Shown here: piece by piece, positions 17,919 to 26,724 of the stretch | How positions within the stretch are numbered: position 1 is the stretch's first letter | Layout: every line of letters starts with the position of its first letter | Assembly: GCF_004345565.1 (NCBI RefSeq) | Contig: NZ_SLWA01000004.1 | Coordinates: 124,001 to 188,000 of the forward strand | Reading direction: 5' to 3' | DNA length: 64,000 bases | Origin: Flavobacterium circumlabens | GTDB lineage: Bacteria > Bacteroidota > Bacteroidia > Flavobacteriales > Flavobacteriaceae | Made by a program: the position numbers and the translations under genes | Notes under the pieces: model-generated | The model's input: only the letters and a program-made list of their open reading frames with translations | Told to the model about the DNA's origin: nothing | The model's database searches: none

Positions 17919-18748
17919 AGTTTATGTTGCGTTATTTCTCTGAATTTTGCGATTCCTGCTAAACCGCTTTTATATTTTTCTCCAGCTTCAGAAAAGCGAA
18001 TGTACTTTTTTCTAATCAAAAAAAAGATATATTTTGCCAGCCAGATGTAAGCGAAGCTTCCATGCAATTTATAAAACAAAGCCGCTCTCGAATAAATTAA
18101 AGTATCAGATCCTTCGTTTTTTCCGGATGAAAATTCAGGATGCGAAACTATAATTTCCGGGCTAAAATAAACGTTCCCTTTTTGATTTAAGACTGCTTTT
18201 AAAAATAAAAATTCTTCGGCAGTTTCAAAAAAGGAGCCAAGTCCAAAATTGGTATCAAAAGTGATATTCTTTTTTTTAATCTCTTCTACTTTAAATGCAA
18301 TTTCAATAGAACTCACATTCCAGATTGTTTTCGAAGTATGTCTAAAAGCTGAATCCCACTTTTTTTGCGGCTGCACAGCACCAATTCTCTGGTGATTAAA
18401 GGTAATGATATCTGCTTTCTCCTGATTTTGGAACGCTAAAAGAATATCTTTTCTGAAGTTTTCTGCAAAAACAACATCGTCATCGGAGATTAAACAGATT
18501 TTTTTTGAAGCATTCTGAATGGCTGTGTTCCTGCTTTTAGACAATCCCTTTTCAGTACTATTAATCACCCTAACGGAATCAAAATCAGAAGACAAAACCT
18601 TATTTAAAGATTGGTTTATAATCAAAATATTGAAATTTGAAAAATGCTCAAACGGAAACATAGGCAGCAAAAAATCAAAATTGCTTCTATCTTTGGTAGC
18701 AATTAAAATTTCGAAGTCCTTTTCAGAAAAAACATTTAACATTTTCAT
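17915..18748 (-). CDS. Glycosyltransferase family 2-like protein
   Basis: 277 residues, starting MKMLNVFSEKDFEILIATKDRSN; the ATG two codons in is possible too. The nucleotide-sugar region is atypical but recognisable: EILIATKDRSNFDF, STEKGLSKSRNTAIQNA, KICLISDDDVVF (DDD in place of DxD), then FGLGSFFETAEEFLFL as the acceptor-side motif. Probable surface-glycan glycosyltransferase. It is coupled by ATGA to the ketoisomerase. The gene diverges from the GT4 gene with only 35 bases between, in which a perfect 18-bp palindrome is centred. Somewhat lower certainty because of sequence divergence. Confidence 0.78.
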   Translation of the reverse strand: MKMLNVFSEKDFEILIATKDRSNFDFLLPMFPFEHFSNFNILIINQSLNKVLSSDFDSVRVINSTEKGLSKSRNTAIQNASKKICLISDDDVVFAENFRKDILLAFQNQEKADIITFNHQRIGAVQPQKKWDSAFRHTSKTIWNVSSIEIAFKVEEIKKKNITFDTNFGLGSFFETAEEFLFLKAVLNQKGNVYFSPEIIVSHPEFSSGKNEGSDTLIYSRAALFYKLHGSFAYIWLAKYIFFLIRKKYIRFSEAGEKYKSGLAGIAKFREITQHKL

Positions 18749-18749
18749 A

Positions 18750-18767
18750 TATATTTACGTAAATATA
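18750..18767. promoter_or_regulatory. 18-bp palindrome in a 35-bp divergent intergenic region
   Basis: TATATTTAC / GTAAATATA, perfect with no spacer. Each arm reads TATATTTA, close to TAnnTTTG, so it may be overlapping divergent -7 boxes, an operator, or both. Confidence 0.5.
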
Positions 18768-18783
18768 AATATTTCCAGCACAA

Positions 18784-19914
18784 ATGAGAATACTATTGGT
18801 AGGAGAATATAGCCGACTGCATAATTCTTTAAAAGAAGGATTGGAAGTCTTGCAGCATGACGTCACCATTATCGCAACCGGAGATAGTTTTAAGCAATTT
18901 CCTGTGGACTATTCCATTTTTCCCAGGTATTTTATGGATAACAAACTTTTAGTATTTTTAAACAAAATTTTGTTCCGTCTTTTCAAACTAGATTTGCCAC
19001 TGGCGGAAAAAGGAATTCGTTTCTGGTTGTTTTTACCCCGATTAAAAGAGTATGATGTCGTTCAGTTAATCAATTCCAATGCAATTGAAACCTATCCTTT
19101 TTTTTCTAAATTTTTATTAAAAAAACTCTTTCGTCAGAATAAAAAAAGTTTTCTGCTCGTTTGCGGAGAAGACACGCCCATAATCGATTTCATGCTAAAA
19201 GATTCTTTACCATATTCTATTTTGACACCTTTGTTAAAAGACAGAAAACTTGGTTCTTATTATCGTTTTTCAATAAAATACACTCAAAAAAAGTATCGCG
19301 ATCTCTATGATTTCGTAAGCGAAAGCGTTTCCAAAACCATAGTTTCTGATTTAGATTATAAAATTCCATTGCCCGAAAAAACCTTACTTCCGAATCCGGT
19401 AAATACCGCTAAAATTGCTTTTGAAGCGTTGGATAGCGTCCAAAAAGTCATCGTTTTTTTAGGCGTAAATAATACGAGCAGCATAAAAAAAGGCACTGGA
19501 TATTTTGAAAAAGCACTTCAGATTATTCAGCAAAAATATGGTGACAAAGTAGGGATCATCAAAACTGAAAATGCTCCTTATAAACAATACATCACCCTTT
19601 ACAATCATGCTCAAATTTTATTAGATCAGGTTTATTCGTACGATCAGGGATACAATGCACTTGAAGCAATGGCAAAAGGAAAGGTAGTTTTTACAGGTGC
19701 AGAAACTGAATTTACAAACTATTATAACCTTACCGAAAGAGTCTGCGTAAATGCGCTTCCGGATGTAGATTATCTGGTTCAGGAATTATCGTATTTAATC
19801 GAAAATCCTGAAGAAATAACAGCAATAGGCAAACGTGCCAGGGCTTTTATCGAAAAGGAACATGATTATGTGAAAATTGCTGAGAAGTACCTGAATGTTT
19901 GGAATGAAAGTTAA
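18784..19914 (+). CDS. GT-B fold glycosyltransferase (family 1/4-like)
   Basis: 376 residues. N-terminus MRILLVGEYSRLHNSLKEGL resembles GT-B enzymes. The C-terminal half has a Rossmann region (VIVFLGVNNTSSIKKGTGYFEKAL), then ILLDQVYSYDQGYNALEAMAKGKVVFTG, the family's E-x(7)-E-like donor-binding region. Probable sugar transferase for a surface glycan. It stands alone on the plus strand, inserted between minus-strand genes of the same locus, and overlaps the convergent flippase gene by four bases. Donor unknown. Confidence 0.82.
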   Translation: MRILLVGEYSRLHNSLKEGLEVLQHDVTIIATGDSFKQFPVDYSIFPRYFMDNKLLVFLNKILFRLFKLDLPLAEKGIRFWLFLPRLKEYDVVQLINSNAIETYPFFSKFLLKKLFRQNKKSFLLVCGEDTPIIDFMLKDSLPYSILTPLLKDRKLGSYYRFSIKYTQKKYRDLYDFVSESVSKTIVSDLDYKIPLPEKTLLPNPVNTAKIAFEALDSVQKVIVFLGVNNTSSIKKGTGYFEKALQIIQQKYGDKVGIIKTENAPYKQYITLYNHAQILLDQVYSYDQGYNALEAMAKGKVVFTGAETEFTNYYNLTERVCVNALPDVDYLVQELSYLIENPEEITAIGKRARAFIEKEHDYVKIAEKYLNVWNES

Positions 19915-21185
19915 ATCAAAATCTTCCTAAAATACAAACACAAAACAATCCAATACATAAAATTATCAAATGCCTGAGCCATTACTATGCCTTCAATTCC
20001 GTAATAATGCATAAAAAATAAACTGGCAAAATATAAAACGGTAAGAGAAAATAGTTCCGAAATTATAAAAGCTTTCGTTAGCTTTTTAGCAAAAAACTGA
20101 TAGCCTAAAATAAGGGAGGCCACTTTAAAAACATCACCAATCAATTGCCAAAGAAACAAATTGGTAACCGGTAAAAACTCTTTCGTAAACAATACGTGGA
20201 TTATGAAAAATCTTAAAAAATAAACCACAACTAATCCTCCGGCAAAAACAGGTAAAATTGATTTATAAAATCTCCAAAAAACAGTTTTAGTTTCTTCATT
20301 AGTTTGTGCTATTGAAAGTTTCGGTAAAAAATAGACGGTCAAAATTGTACTAACGAACATTAGATAATAAGAAGATATGCGAGTCATGGTTTCCCAGAAA
20401 CCTGCCTGATCCATACCTAAATTTTCAATAATTTTATTACGGATAGCCAGAAAAACAATAGGTCCTAAAACAGAGGAGACCAGTGCCATTAGAGAATAAG
20501 AAGACAGATTTTTAATGATTTTGAAATCAAACAAATGCAAACGAACTGAACCTAAAAAGTTAATTTCTCTATTTAGAAAATAAAAAGTGACGAAAAACAA
20601 TACTGCTGGTGTTAGTACAATTGCCAATAAAGCACCAAGAGTTTTAAATTGTAAAATCATAAAAACAGATACAAGCAAACCAATGGCATTGCCAATAATA
20701 TTGATCCATATTACTTTTTTAAACTGGCTCAATCCATTTAAAATAGCGAGTAAAAATACCGAAACGGCATACCAGGGTAAGGCTAAAGCTAAAATTTTAA
20801 AAACGAGGGAATAATCCAATTGATCGCTGAAAATTTTAGCATTCCAGAATGCTGCAAAAAAATATAAAAGAAGACTTAAGATAACAGCAACGGTAATCAA
20901 ACTTATAAAAACAGTGGCGATTATCTTTTGAAGTTCACTTTTATTCTTTTGATTTTCGGCTACATATTTTACTATTCCGTTCTGAAAACCAAGTGTAGAA
21001 ATACTCTCTAAAGAAGTTAAAAAATTACGCAAATTCCCAACCAAAGCCATACCGCCCGGACCAACAAAAATGGCTAATATTTTAGAGGTAATAAGCCCAA
21101 TTCCTATTTTTAGCGCTACACTAAAACTGTTTAAGGAAGTGATTTTAAACAAGGTTGTATGCGTTATTTTTTTTAAGGAATTCAA
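19911..21185 (-). CDS. Wzx-type polysaccharide/O-antigen flippase (MOP superfamily)
   Basis: 424 residues with about 12 hydrophobic segments spread over the full length, e.g. FVTFYFLNREINF, LVSVFMILQF, LIGDVFKVASLILGYQFFA. N-terminal SVALKIGIGLITSKILAIFVGPGGMALVGNLRNF is typical of Wzx/MATE-like oligosaccharide flippases, which move lipid-linked oligosaccharide across the inner membrane. It follows the aminotransferase gene with two bases between, so it is in the same operon. Its presence argues for a Wzx/Wzy-type or protein-glycosylation pathway; no polymerase (Wzy) is seen in this window. Confidence 0.88.
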   Translation of the reverse strand: MNSLKKITHTTLFKITSLNSFSVALKIGIGLITSKILAIFVGPGGMALVGNLRNFLTSLESISTLGFQNGIVKYVAENQKNKSELQKIIATVFISLITVAVILSLLLYFFAAFWNAKIFSDQLDYSLVFKILALALPWYAVSVFLLAILNGLSQFKKVIWINIIGNAIGLLVSVFMILQFKTLGALLAIVLTPAVLFFVTFYFLNREINFLGSVRLHLFDFKIIKNLSSYSLMALVSSVLGPIVFLAIRNKIIENLGMDQAGFWETMTRISSYYLMFVSTILTVYFLPKLSIAQTNEETKTVFWRFYKSILPVFAGGLVVVYFLRFFIIHVLFTKEFLPVTNLFLWQLIGDVFKVASLILGYQFFAKKLTKAFIISELFSLTVLYFASLFFMHYYGIEGIVMAQAFDNFMYWIVLCLYFRKILI

Positions 21186-21186
21186 A

Positions 21187-22323
21187 TTAATATTTATTTA
21201 AAACCGCAATAATAAAATCCACTTCGCTTTCTGTCAAAACCGGACTCATGGGCAAACTCAAAACCTCTTGATGAATCTTTTCCGTAATCGGAAAAGATAA
21301 ATGATTCCAGTCTGGAAATGCTTTTTGCTTGTGTACCGGAATTGGATAATGAATAACGGTCTGAATAGTATTTTGGGTTAAATATTCCTGTAAATCTTCG
21401 CGATCTGAAGTCCGGATAACAAACAAATGAAAAACATGACTGTTCGAAAAATCCCAAACCGGAAGAACTATTTTTTCGTTCTTGATTTCAGATAAATATC
21501 TTTTGGCTACACTTCTGCGTTTGCCATTATCCGCATTTAAATTCGGTAATTTTAGATTTAAAAAGGAAGCCTGAATTTCATCCAGCCTTGAATTTACACC
21601 AATATATTCATTATAATATTTTTTTTCAGAACCGTAATTCCGCAGCGAAAAAAGCACTTTTGCTAATGCTGAATCGTTTGTAGTTATCGCTCCACCATCT
21701 CCTAATGCACCCAGATTTTTCCCGGGATAAAAGCTGTACGCCATTGCCCCCAAAGACTTTTCAACTTCGATCAAAGTGGTATTGTTGGAATTTGGAATTT
21801 TCACCCTATTGGAATTTTCAAAAGCTCCATGCGATTGCGCGGCATCTTCCACCACCAGCAAATTATTCTGGTTTGCAATTTCATTAATTTGATCCATTTC
21901 GGCCAATTGCCCGTACAGATGCACAGCCAAAATAGCTTTTGTTTTTAGAGTGATTTTTTCCTGAATCAGATCCGGGTTAAGATTGTAGGTTTCTAATTTT
22001 GGTTCGACCAAAACCGGTACTAAATCGGCTTCAATAATGGCTAAAATACTTGCAATATAGGTATTTGCAGGAACGATAACTTCATCGCCTTTTTGGAGTT
22101 TTCCTAATGTTATATATCCCTTGAAGATTAATGTCAAAGCATCAAAACCATTGCCTGTTCCGATACAATACTCGGTCTTGCAATAGGCCGCGAAAGCTTT
22201 CTCAAATGTTTCCACCTCTTTTCCTAAAATATACCAGCCGCTATCCAAAACCGATTTCAGTTTTTCCTGAAAAGCAGTTTCATACGGTTTGTTTATTTTT
22301 TTAAGATCCAGAAAAGGTATCAT
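21187..22323 (-). CDS. DegT/DnrJ/EryC1 sugar aminotransferase (FdtB/QdtB-like)
   Basis: 378 residues. PLP-dependent transaminase of nucleotide sugars: [40 protein letters not shown] and the Schiff-base Lys202 in [14 protein letters not shown]. Together with the ketoisomerase at 17511-17918, it should convert dTDP-3-keto-6-deoxyhexose into the 3-amino sugar (Fuc3N or Qui3N). It begins 13 bases after the acyltransferase gene and is followed by the flippase after two bases, giving an operon acyltransferase-aminotransferase-flippase. The exact stereochemistry cannot be assigned from sequence. Confidence 0.9.
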   Translation of the reverse strand: MIPFLDLKKINKPYETAFQEKLKSVLDSGWYILGKEVETFEKAFAAYCKTEYCIGTGNGFDALTLIFKGYITLGKLQKGDEVIVPANTYIASILAIIEADLVPVLVEPKLETYNLNPDLIQEKITLKTKAILAVHLYGQLAEMDQINEIANQNNLLVVEDAAQSHGAFENSNRVKIPNSNNTTLIEVEKSLGAMAYSFYPGKNLGALGDGGAITTNDSALAKVLFSLRNYGSEKKYYNEYIGVNSRLDEIQASFLNLKLPNLNADNGKRRSVAKRYLSEIKNEKIVLPVWDFSNSHVFHLFVIRTSDREDLQEYLTQNTIQTVIHYPIPVHKQKAFPDWNHLSFPITEKIHQEVLSLPMSPVLTESEVDFIIAVLNKY

Positions 22324-22335
22324 GTATTTGTTTGA

Positions 22336-23313
22336 TTAGATAAAAACCGTTTCTAATTTACTATAATTGGCTGTTTCAACTTCATAAAAATCATGAATTA
22401 TGGTACCGGCACCAAAACTTTCTTTCCAGTACGATAATCCTTCATTAAGATTTTTACCCTGATTTTCATTCGAAATTCCAAAATCGAAAAATCTTTTCCC
22501 GGCAAATCTTTCCTGAATTAGATACTGAAATAAGTAATCTAAACTGCCCAGGTTGTCACGCTTTTCGTTTTTCGAAATATATTGACAATGCGCTACCGTT
22601 TCGGTTTCAAAAATAGTAGTTCCTGCCACAATTTTATCAGCTGCATAAACATTAAACTGATAAATATTATTCGGAAAATGCGCTTTTAGCTGATTCATTT
22701 CTACTATCGAATGAACTGGTTTTGCCTGGTGTTTATGTGCTAAATTCGGAATTAGGACTTCATTCCAAAAGGATTCAAAATCATTTTCTTCCTTAATGAT
22801 CAATTGATTTGAAATTGCCTTCTGAAAACCTCTTTTCCTGATTTTGGAAATGTTTTTTTCCTGTGATAAATCAATTACAGAAAGGGAATCGCGCCGGACT
22901 AATTTGGCTTCAGCTAAAAACAGACTGTATAAAATTTCTTCAGCGGGCTGGAGATGATAAATGGAGGGAATAGTTTTGTAATGCAATTTTTCGAATTCAT
23001 TTTCATTCAAAAAAAACAAAATAGCCTTAAAAATTTCGATTACTGATGCTAGTTTTGTACTTCCTTCATACACCAATCCGCCATATGTTAATCCCTGATG
23101 CGAATACAACAAATTTCCTTGTTTATTAAGGGGTAAAACTGCTTTTACTTTTTGATTTTCGAATACCAAAAGCGAAAAATCTTCAAAACGATCTGCATGA
23201 TATTCCATGAAATCCCGGTGAAATAAAAACGTAGCATTTTTGGCCTGAGCAATAAACGCATTCCAGGTTGTATAATCACTTTTTTGATATTTCCTTACGG
23301 TATACTTTGTCAT
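22336..23313 (-). CDS. FemAB/GNAT-like acyltransferase
   Basis: 325 residues with two GNAT-like halves as in FemAB proteins: N-terminal YTTWNAFIAQAKNATFLFHRDFMEYH, and a second half with FNVYAADKIVAGTTIFET, SLDYLFQYLIQE and KRFFDFGISNEN, close to the GNAT_6/FemAB pattern. It is the first gene of the operon with the aminotransferase and flippase. The known partner acyltransferases in Fuc3NAc/Qui3NAc pathways (FdtC/QdtC) are hexapeptide proteins and none is present here. This protein could take that role, using acyl-CoA or aminoacyl-tRNA; that is inference. A link to peptidoglycan is the alternative. Confidence 0.75.
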   Translation of the reverse strand: MTKYTVRKYQKSDYTTWNAFIAQAKNATFLFHRDFMEYHADRFEDFSLLVFENQKVKAVLPLNKQGNLLYSHQGLTYGGLVYEGSTKLASVIEIFKAILFFLNENEFEKLHYKTIPSIYHLQPAEEILYSLFLAEAKLVRRDSLSVIDLSQEKNISKIRKRGFQKAISNQLIIKEENDFESFWNEVLIPNLAHKHQAKPVHSIVEMNQLKAHFPNNIYQFNVYAADKIVAGTTIFETETVAHCQYISKNEKRDNLGSLDYLFQYLIQERFAGKRFFDFGISNENQGKNLNEGLSYWKESFGAGTIIHDFYEVETANYSKLETVFI

Positions 23314-23376
23314 TTTCCTGCCACAGATTTTAAGGATTCTAATCCTTTAAAGTGGCTAATATATTATTTTAAAATC

Positions 23377-23979
23377 TTATTTGTGGTCAAATGCCGGTAA
23401 ATACCATTTGAATTTTACTGCCATTAATCGAACTGAAATAATTACAACGGAAGTAACTAGATATAAAATATCATTTTCCAGATTCAGCTTTTTCAGAATA
23501 AAGAATACAATTCCACCCAAAATACAGATCGTGGCATAGATTTCCCGTCTGAAAATAGTTGGAATTTCATTACATAAAATATCACGGATTACACCGCCAA
23601 AACAGGCTGTCATTGTTCCTAAGGCGATACAAATTACGGGATGCAGTCCGATTGAAATTCCTTTTTCCAAACCAATTAAAGTAAAAACGCCCAACCCAAT
23701 CGTATCAAATAAAAACAAGGAGGTTCTTAGTTTATCAAATTTTTTCCGGAATAGAATCGCAAGTCCAAAGCCTAGAATAATCACATAGACATATTGCAGA
23801 TCCTGCATCCAGCCTACCGGCGTTCTGCCAATGAGAACATCACGAAGTGTTCCGCCGCCCACTGCAGTAACAAAAGCAATAATAAAGACCCCAAACGGAT
23901 CGAGCTTTTTATGCATTGCCGTTAAGGCACCGGACATGGCAAAAGCCATGGTACCGATTATATCTAATAAATGGAACAT
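23377..23979 (-). CDS. TRIC/UPF0126 (YicG-like) inner-membrane cation channel
   Basis: 200 residues, all membrane. Two homologous three-helix repeats are visible: the first with MAFAMSGALTAMHKKLDPFGVFIIAFVTAVGGGTLRD, the second with LEKGISIGLHPVICIALGTMTACFGGVIRD. The GGG-x-x-RD and GG-x-x-RD motifs are diagnostic of UPF0126, the bacterial TRIC family. Length matches family members. Proposed function is monovalent cation permeation as a homotrimer; the physiological role is poorly known. It stands between the glycan operon and a secreted protein and is probably not functionally linked to either. Confidence 0.92.
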   Translation of the reverse strand: MFHLLDIIGTMAFAMSGALTAMHKKLDPFGVFIIAFVTAVGGGTLRDVLIGRTPVGWMQDLQYVYVIILGFGLAILFRKKFDKLRTSLFLFDTIGLGVFTLIGLEKGISIGLHPVICIALGTMTACFGGVIRDILCNEIPTIFRREIYATICILGGIVFFILKKLNLENDILYLVTSVVIISVRLMAVKFKWYLPAFDHK

Positions 23980-24029
23980 TTTATATTTTTAACAGCCGGA
24001 ATTTGAATTCCCCGGTTGGATTAAATTTT

Positions 24030-24887
24030 CTATCTTTTTACGTAAATCGGACTTCTTTTTAATAAATACGAAACAGAATCTATCCAGCTGTCTTTTAAAT
24101 TTAAAAAAGGCTTTCTGGTTTGTGAGTAAATTTTACTGCCGTTTTTGTACATATCAAAATACACCGTATAATAGTAGTACATCTGAGTGTTAGCAGTGGT
24201 TGTAGAAATATCGTTTGTTTTTATTTTTTTGTCGTTGTCGCTAATTTTTGCATTTCCGCTGTTATAAGTGGTAGCCGTTGAACTTGAAGACATGGTAAAT
24301 GAAACTTTGGCAGCCACAATATTATCAACCCCTAAGATTCTTTGAAGGTCCTCGATCGGCGTATCATCAATATTAGTATGGTCGATTCCGGCTTTGTGGA
24401 GTAAACTATTGGTAGTCCTTAAATCCTGAACGGTAAGCGGCAAAATATTAGCCGACTTGTCTAATAATTTATTGTAAAGGTCATTCTGGGCAAATTTTGA
24501 CATGTCTTCCGAGCTTTGCAGATTATCCGAATTTACATAAGGAACCGGCAGTACAGCAATCGTATTGGTTTTCATTTCTGCATTGGCTGTCACCTGATTT
24601 GATGAACCGCTATTGCTAACAGGATTACTGTTCGCAGCAACATCGAAAGTCTGGGAACGGCCGCTTGAAAAATCAATTCTGGCAATCTGGGAAACATCCA
24701 ATGAAATTTGTAAAGTTTCCCCGGGTAAGGAATATTCGACTGTTTTATCAGACATTTTTGAAATTGTACACTCAATAATCTGATAATCACGTTTTATTAT
24801 TTTATCTAATTTTTTACCTCCGCCCTGAGCAAAGATGCTTACTGAAAAAAGCAACATTATAATCGTAAAAATTTTTGTAATTCTCAT
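24030..24887 (-). CDS. Secreted CsgG/LpoB-like protein of unknown function
   Basis: 285 residues. Signal peptide about 1-20 (FTIIMLLFSVSIFA, then QGGGKK). Residues about 25-80 include a small beta unit (YQIIECTISKMSDKTVEYSLPG). From residue about 110 there is TIAVLPVPYVNSDN, then LYNKLLDKSANILPLTVQDLR and LGVDNIVAAKVSFT. This alternating pattern, AVLPF-like then A(D/N)YIVxG-like, resembles the CsgG/LpoB/TolB-N fold of penicillin-binding-protein activators and curli secretion. No lipobox Cys is present. A low-complexity Ser/Thr/Asn stretch follows at about 205-235. I do not recognise a named family and do not assign a function. Confidence 0.6.
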   Translation of the reverse strand: MRITKIFTIIMLLFSVSIFAQGGGKKLDKIIKRDYQIIECTISKMSDKTVEYSLPGETLQISLDVSQIARIDFSSGRSQTFDVAANSNPVSNSGSSNQVTANAEMKTNTIAVLPVPYVNSDNLQSSEDMSKFAQNDLYNKLLDKSANILPLTVQDLRTTNSLLHKAGIDHTNIDDTPIEDLQRILGVDNIVAAKVSFTMSSSSTATTYNSGNAKISDNDKKIKTNDISTTTANTQMYYYYTVYFDMYKNGSKIYSQTRKPFLNLKDSWIDSVSYLLKRSPIYVKR

Positions 24888-24967
24888 AATCTTTATTTTT
24901 TAAGTTACCCTACTCTTATGGCTTTTCGGTTACGCCCTGATGAATTCTTTATCGTTTCTATATAGTA

Positions 24968-25711
24968 CTACATATTCTGTGTATAAAAATTATAATCTTT
25001 TAAAATCACCCGAAGAAAATCACGCTCATTGCCGGATTGATTTTTGATCCCGGAAACGGTTTCAATTTTAGAAACCAGTTTATGAATCGTTTCGTAATCA
25101 TTTCTACTATCTGCTTTTTGAAATGTTTCCTTAATAATTCGCATATCATTATCAGACAATTTTATCACCAAAGGATAGGTTGGCACATACGCTTCCCCTA
25201 TTTCTTCGAGAATAGTATGGCTTATATTGATTGTGCTTTTTAAGGTAATCACAGCGGTACCGGCCACCATATCGCCCAAACGCTGTCCTTTTTTACTGGA
25301 AACTACGGTTACCACAGCAATAATTCCGCTCAGAATTGAGATATCTACCAGCCTGAAAAACCATCGCATCAGATAATCTCCGAATCCGGCCTGATAACCA
25401 TCAATTTTTACTACTTTTATTTTAACCAGTTTCTTGCCAATGGTCTGTCCTTCAAAAATGCTTTCCAAAGTGATCGAATAAATTATAATCGGAAAATAAA
25501 GGAACAAAAGAATTGACATTCTGGACCAGGTATCTAAACTATCTAATAATTTTCCCAATTGTAACGCATAAAAAAAGATAAGCGAAATCACTATCCCATA
25601 GGCTATTTTAACCGCTAAATCGATAAAATAAGATCCTATCCGCTCGCCGGCAGAAGCTGCTTTAAAATTTATTTTGACATTTTGCGTCGTATTAATTGAT
25701 AATTCTGACAT
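24968..25711 (-). CDS. RDD family membrane protein
   Basis: 247 residues. The RDD domain starts at ASAGERIGSYFIDLAVKIAYG (Arg and Asp conserved), followed by hydrophobic segments (IVISLIFFYALQL, ILLFLYFPIIIYSI), EGQTIGKKLVKIKVV and a third region ISILSGIIAVVTVV, then QRLGDMVAGTAVI. The cytoplasmic C-terminus of about 80 residues is charged. It is the first gene of a conserved Bacteroidota cluster and is divergent from SpoIIM with only 20 bases between their start codons, so their promoters must overlap or lie within the genes. Function of the RDD family is unsettled; transport has been suggested. Confidence 0.9.
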   Translation of the reverse strand: MSELSINTTQNVKINFKAASAGERIGSYFIDLAVKIAYGIVISLIFFYALQLGKLLDSLDTWSRMSILLFLYFPIIIYSITLESIFEGQTIGKKLVKIKVVKIDGYQAGFGDYLMRWFFRLVDISILSGIIAVVTVVSSKKGQRLGDMVAGTAVITLKSTINISHTILEEIGEAYVPTYPLVIKLSDNDMRIIKETFQKADSRNDYETIHKLVSKIETVSGIKNQSGNERDFLRVILKDYNFYTQNM

Positions 25712-25731
25712 ATTTTATATTTTAGCCCTTA

Positions 25732-26712
25732 ATGAGAGAAATCGCCTTCATAAAACAAAATAAAGAAAAATGGCTGGAATTTGAGCTAGCTATTTTCGGT
25801 AAAGCTAAAAAAAATCCTGATGAGTTAGCTAATTTATACATTCAAATGATGAATGATTTATCTTACGCCCAAACTTATTATCCAAAAAGTAAAACGGTGG
25901 TTTACCTGAATCATCTGGCTTCACAGATTTATCAGAAGATTTACAAAACCAAACGCGCTGAAAAGAACAGGTTTACGGAATTTTTTAAAACGGAAGTTCC
26001 ATTGCTTCTTTACGAATACAGAAGGTATCTGCTGTATTCTTTCGTCCTCTTCTTTGTTACCGTTGCAATTGGTGTGATTTCTGCGCGATACGATCAGAAT
26101 TTTGTGCGGTTGATTTTAGGTGATGGTTATGTCAATATGACTTTGGAGAACATCAAAAAAGGAGATCCCATGGCTGTTTACGGAACCGGAAGTAACTGGG
26201 GAAGCTTTATCGGCATCACCATGAACAATCTTTATGTAGGCGCCAGATGTTATATTTACGGAATTTTTGGCGGAATTGGAACTTTTTATATTTTCCTTCA
26301 AAACTGCATTATGCTCGGGTCTTTCCAATACTTTTTTTACGAACAGGGCGTTTTCTGGAAAAGCGTTCGCGGGATCTGGATTCACGGTTCCATGGAAATT
26401 TTTGCCATTGTAATTGAAACTTCTGCCGGATTTATTTTAGGGGCTTCTATTCTTTTTCCTAAAACTTTTTCGAGAGTAAATTCTTTTAAAATTGGTTTTA
26501 AAAACAGTTTCAAAATATTCCTGAGCACTTTTCCGTTTACCATAAGCGCCGGGTTCCTGGAAGGTTTCATCACCCGATATTCTATCGATATGCCCAACTG
26601 GCTCAGCAGTTTTATCATACTTTTTACTTTGAGCATAATTTCATTTTATTATCTGGTTTATCCCTATATTGTTCACAAAAAGACACAACCACTATCAGCC
26701 AAATTGACTTAA
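25732..26712 (+). CDS. Stage II sporulation protein M-like (SpoIIM/DUF95) membrane protein
   Basis: 326 residues. A soluble N-terminal part of about 100 residues (MREIAFIKQNKEKWLEFELAI) precedes five or so membrane helices, e.g. LLYSFVLFFVTVAIGVISA, GIFGGIGTFYIFLQNCIM, FAIVIETSAGFILGASILF, LSSFIILFTLSIISFYYLV. The central NNLYVGARCYIYGIFGG and HGSMEIFAIVIE motifs mark the SpoIIM family. In non-sporeformers it occurs with RDD, DUF4129, MoxR and DUF58 as here. Starts a five-gene plus-strand run, the next gene 12 bases downstream. Role unknown; probably part of a membrane complex with the following proteins. Confidence 0.9.
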   Translation: MREIAFIKQNKEKWLEFELAIFGKAKKNPDELANLYIQMMNDLSYAQTYYPKSKTVVYLNHLASQIYQKIYKTKRAEKNRFTEFFKTEVPLLLYEYRRYLLYSFVLFFVTVAIGVISARYDQNFVRLILGDGYVNMTLENIKKGDPMAVYGTGSNWGSFIGITMNNLYVGARCYIYGIFGGIGTFYIFLQNCIMLGSFQYFFYEQGVFWKSVRGIWIHGSMEIFAIVIETSAGFILGASILFPKTFSRVNSFKIGFKNSFKIFLSTFPFTISAGFLEGFITRYSIDMPNWLSSFIILFTLSIISFYYLVYPYIVHKKTQPLSAKLT

Positions 26713-26724
26713 TCAGAACCGGTA

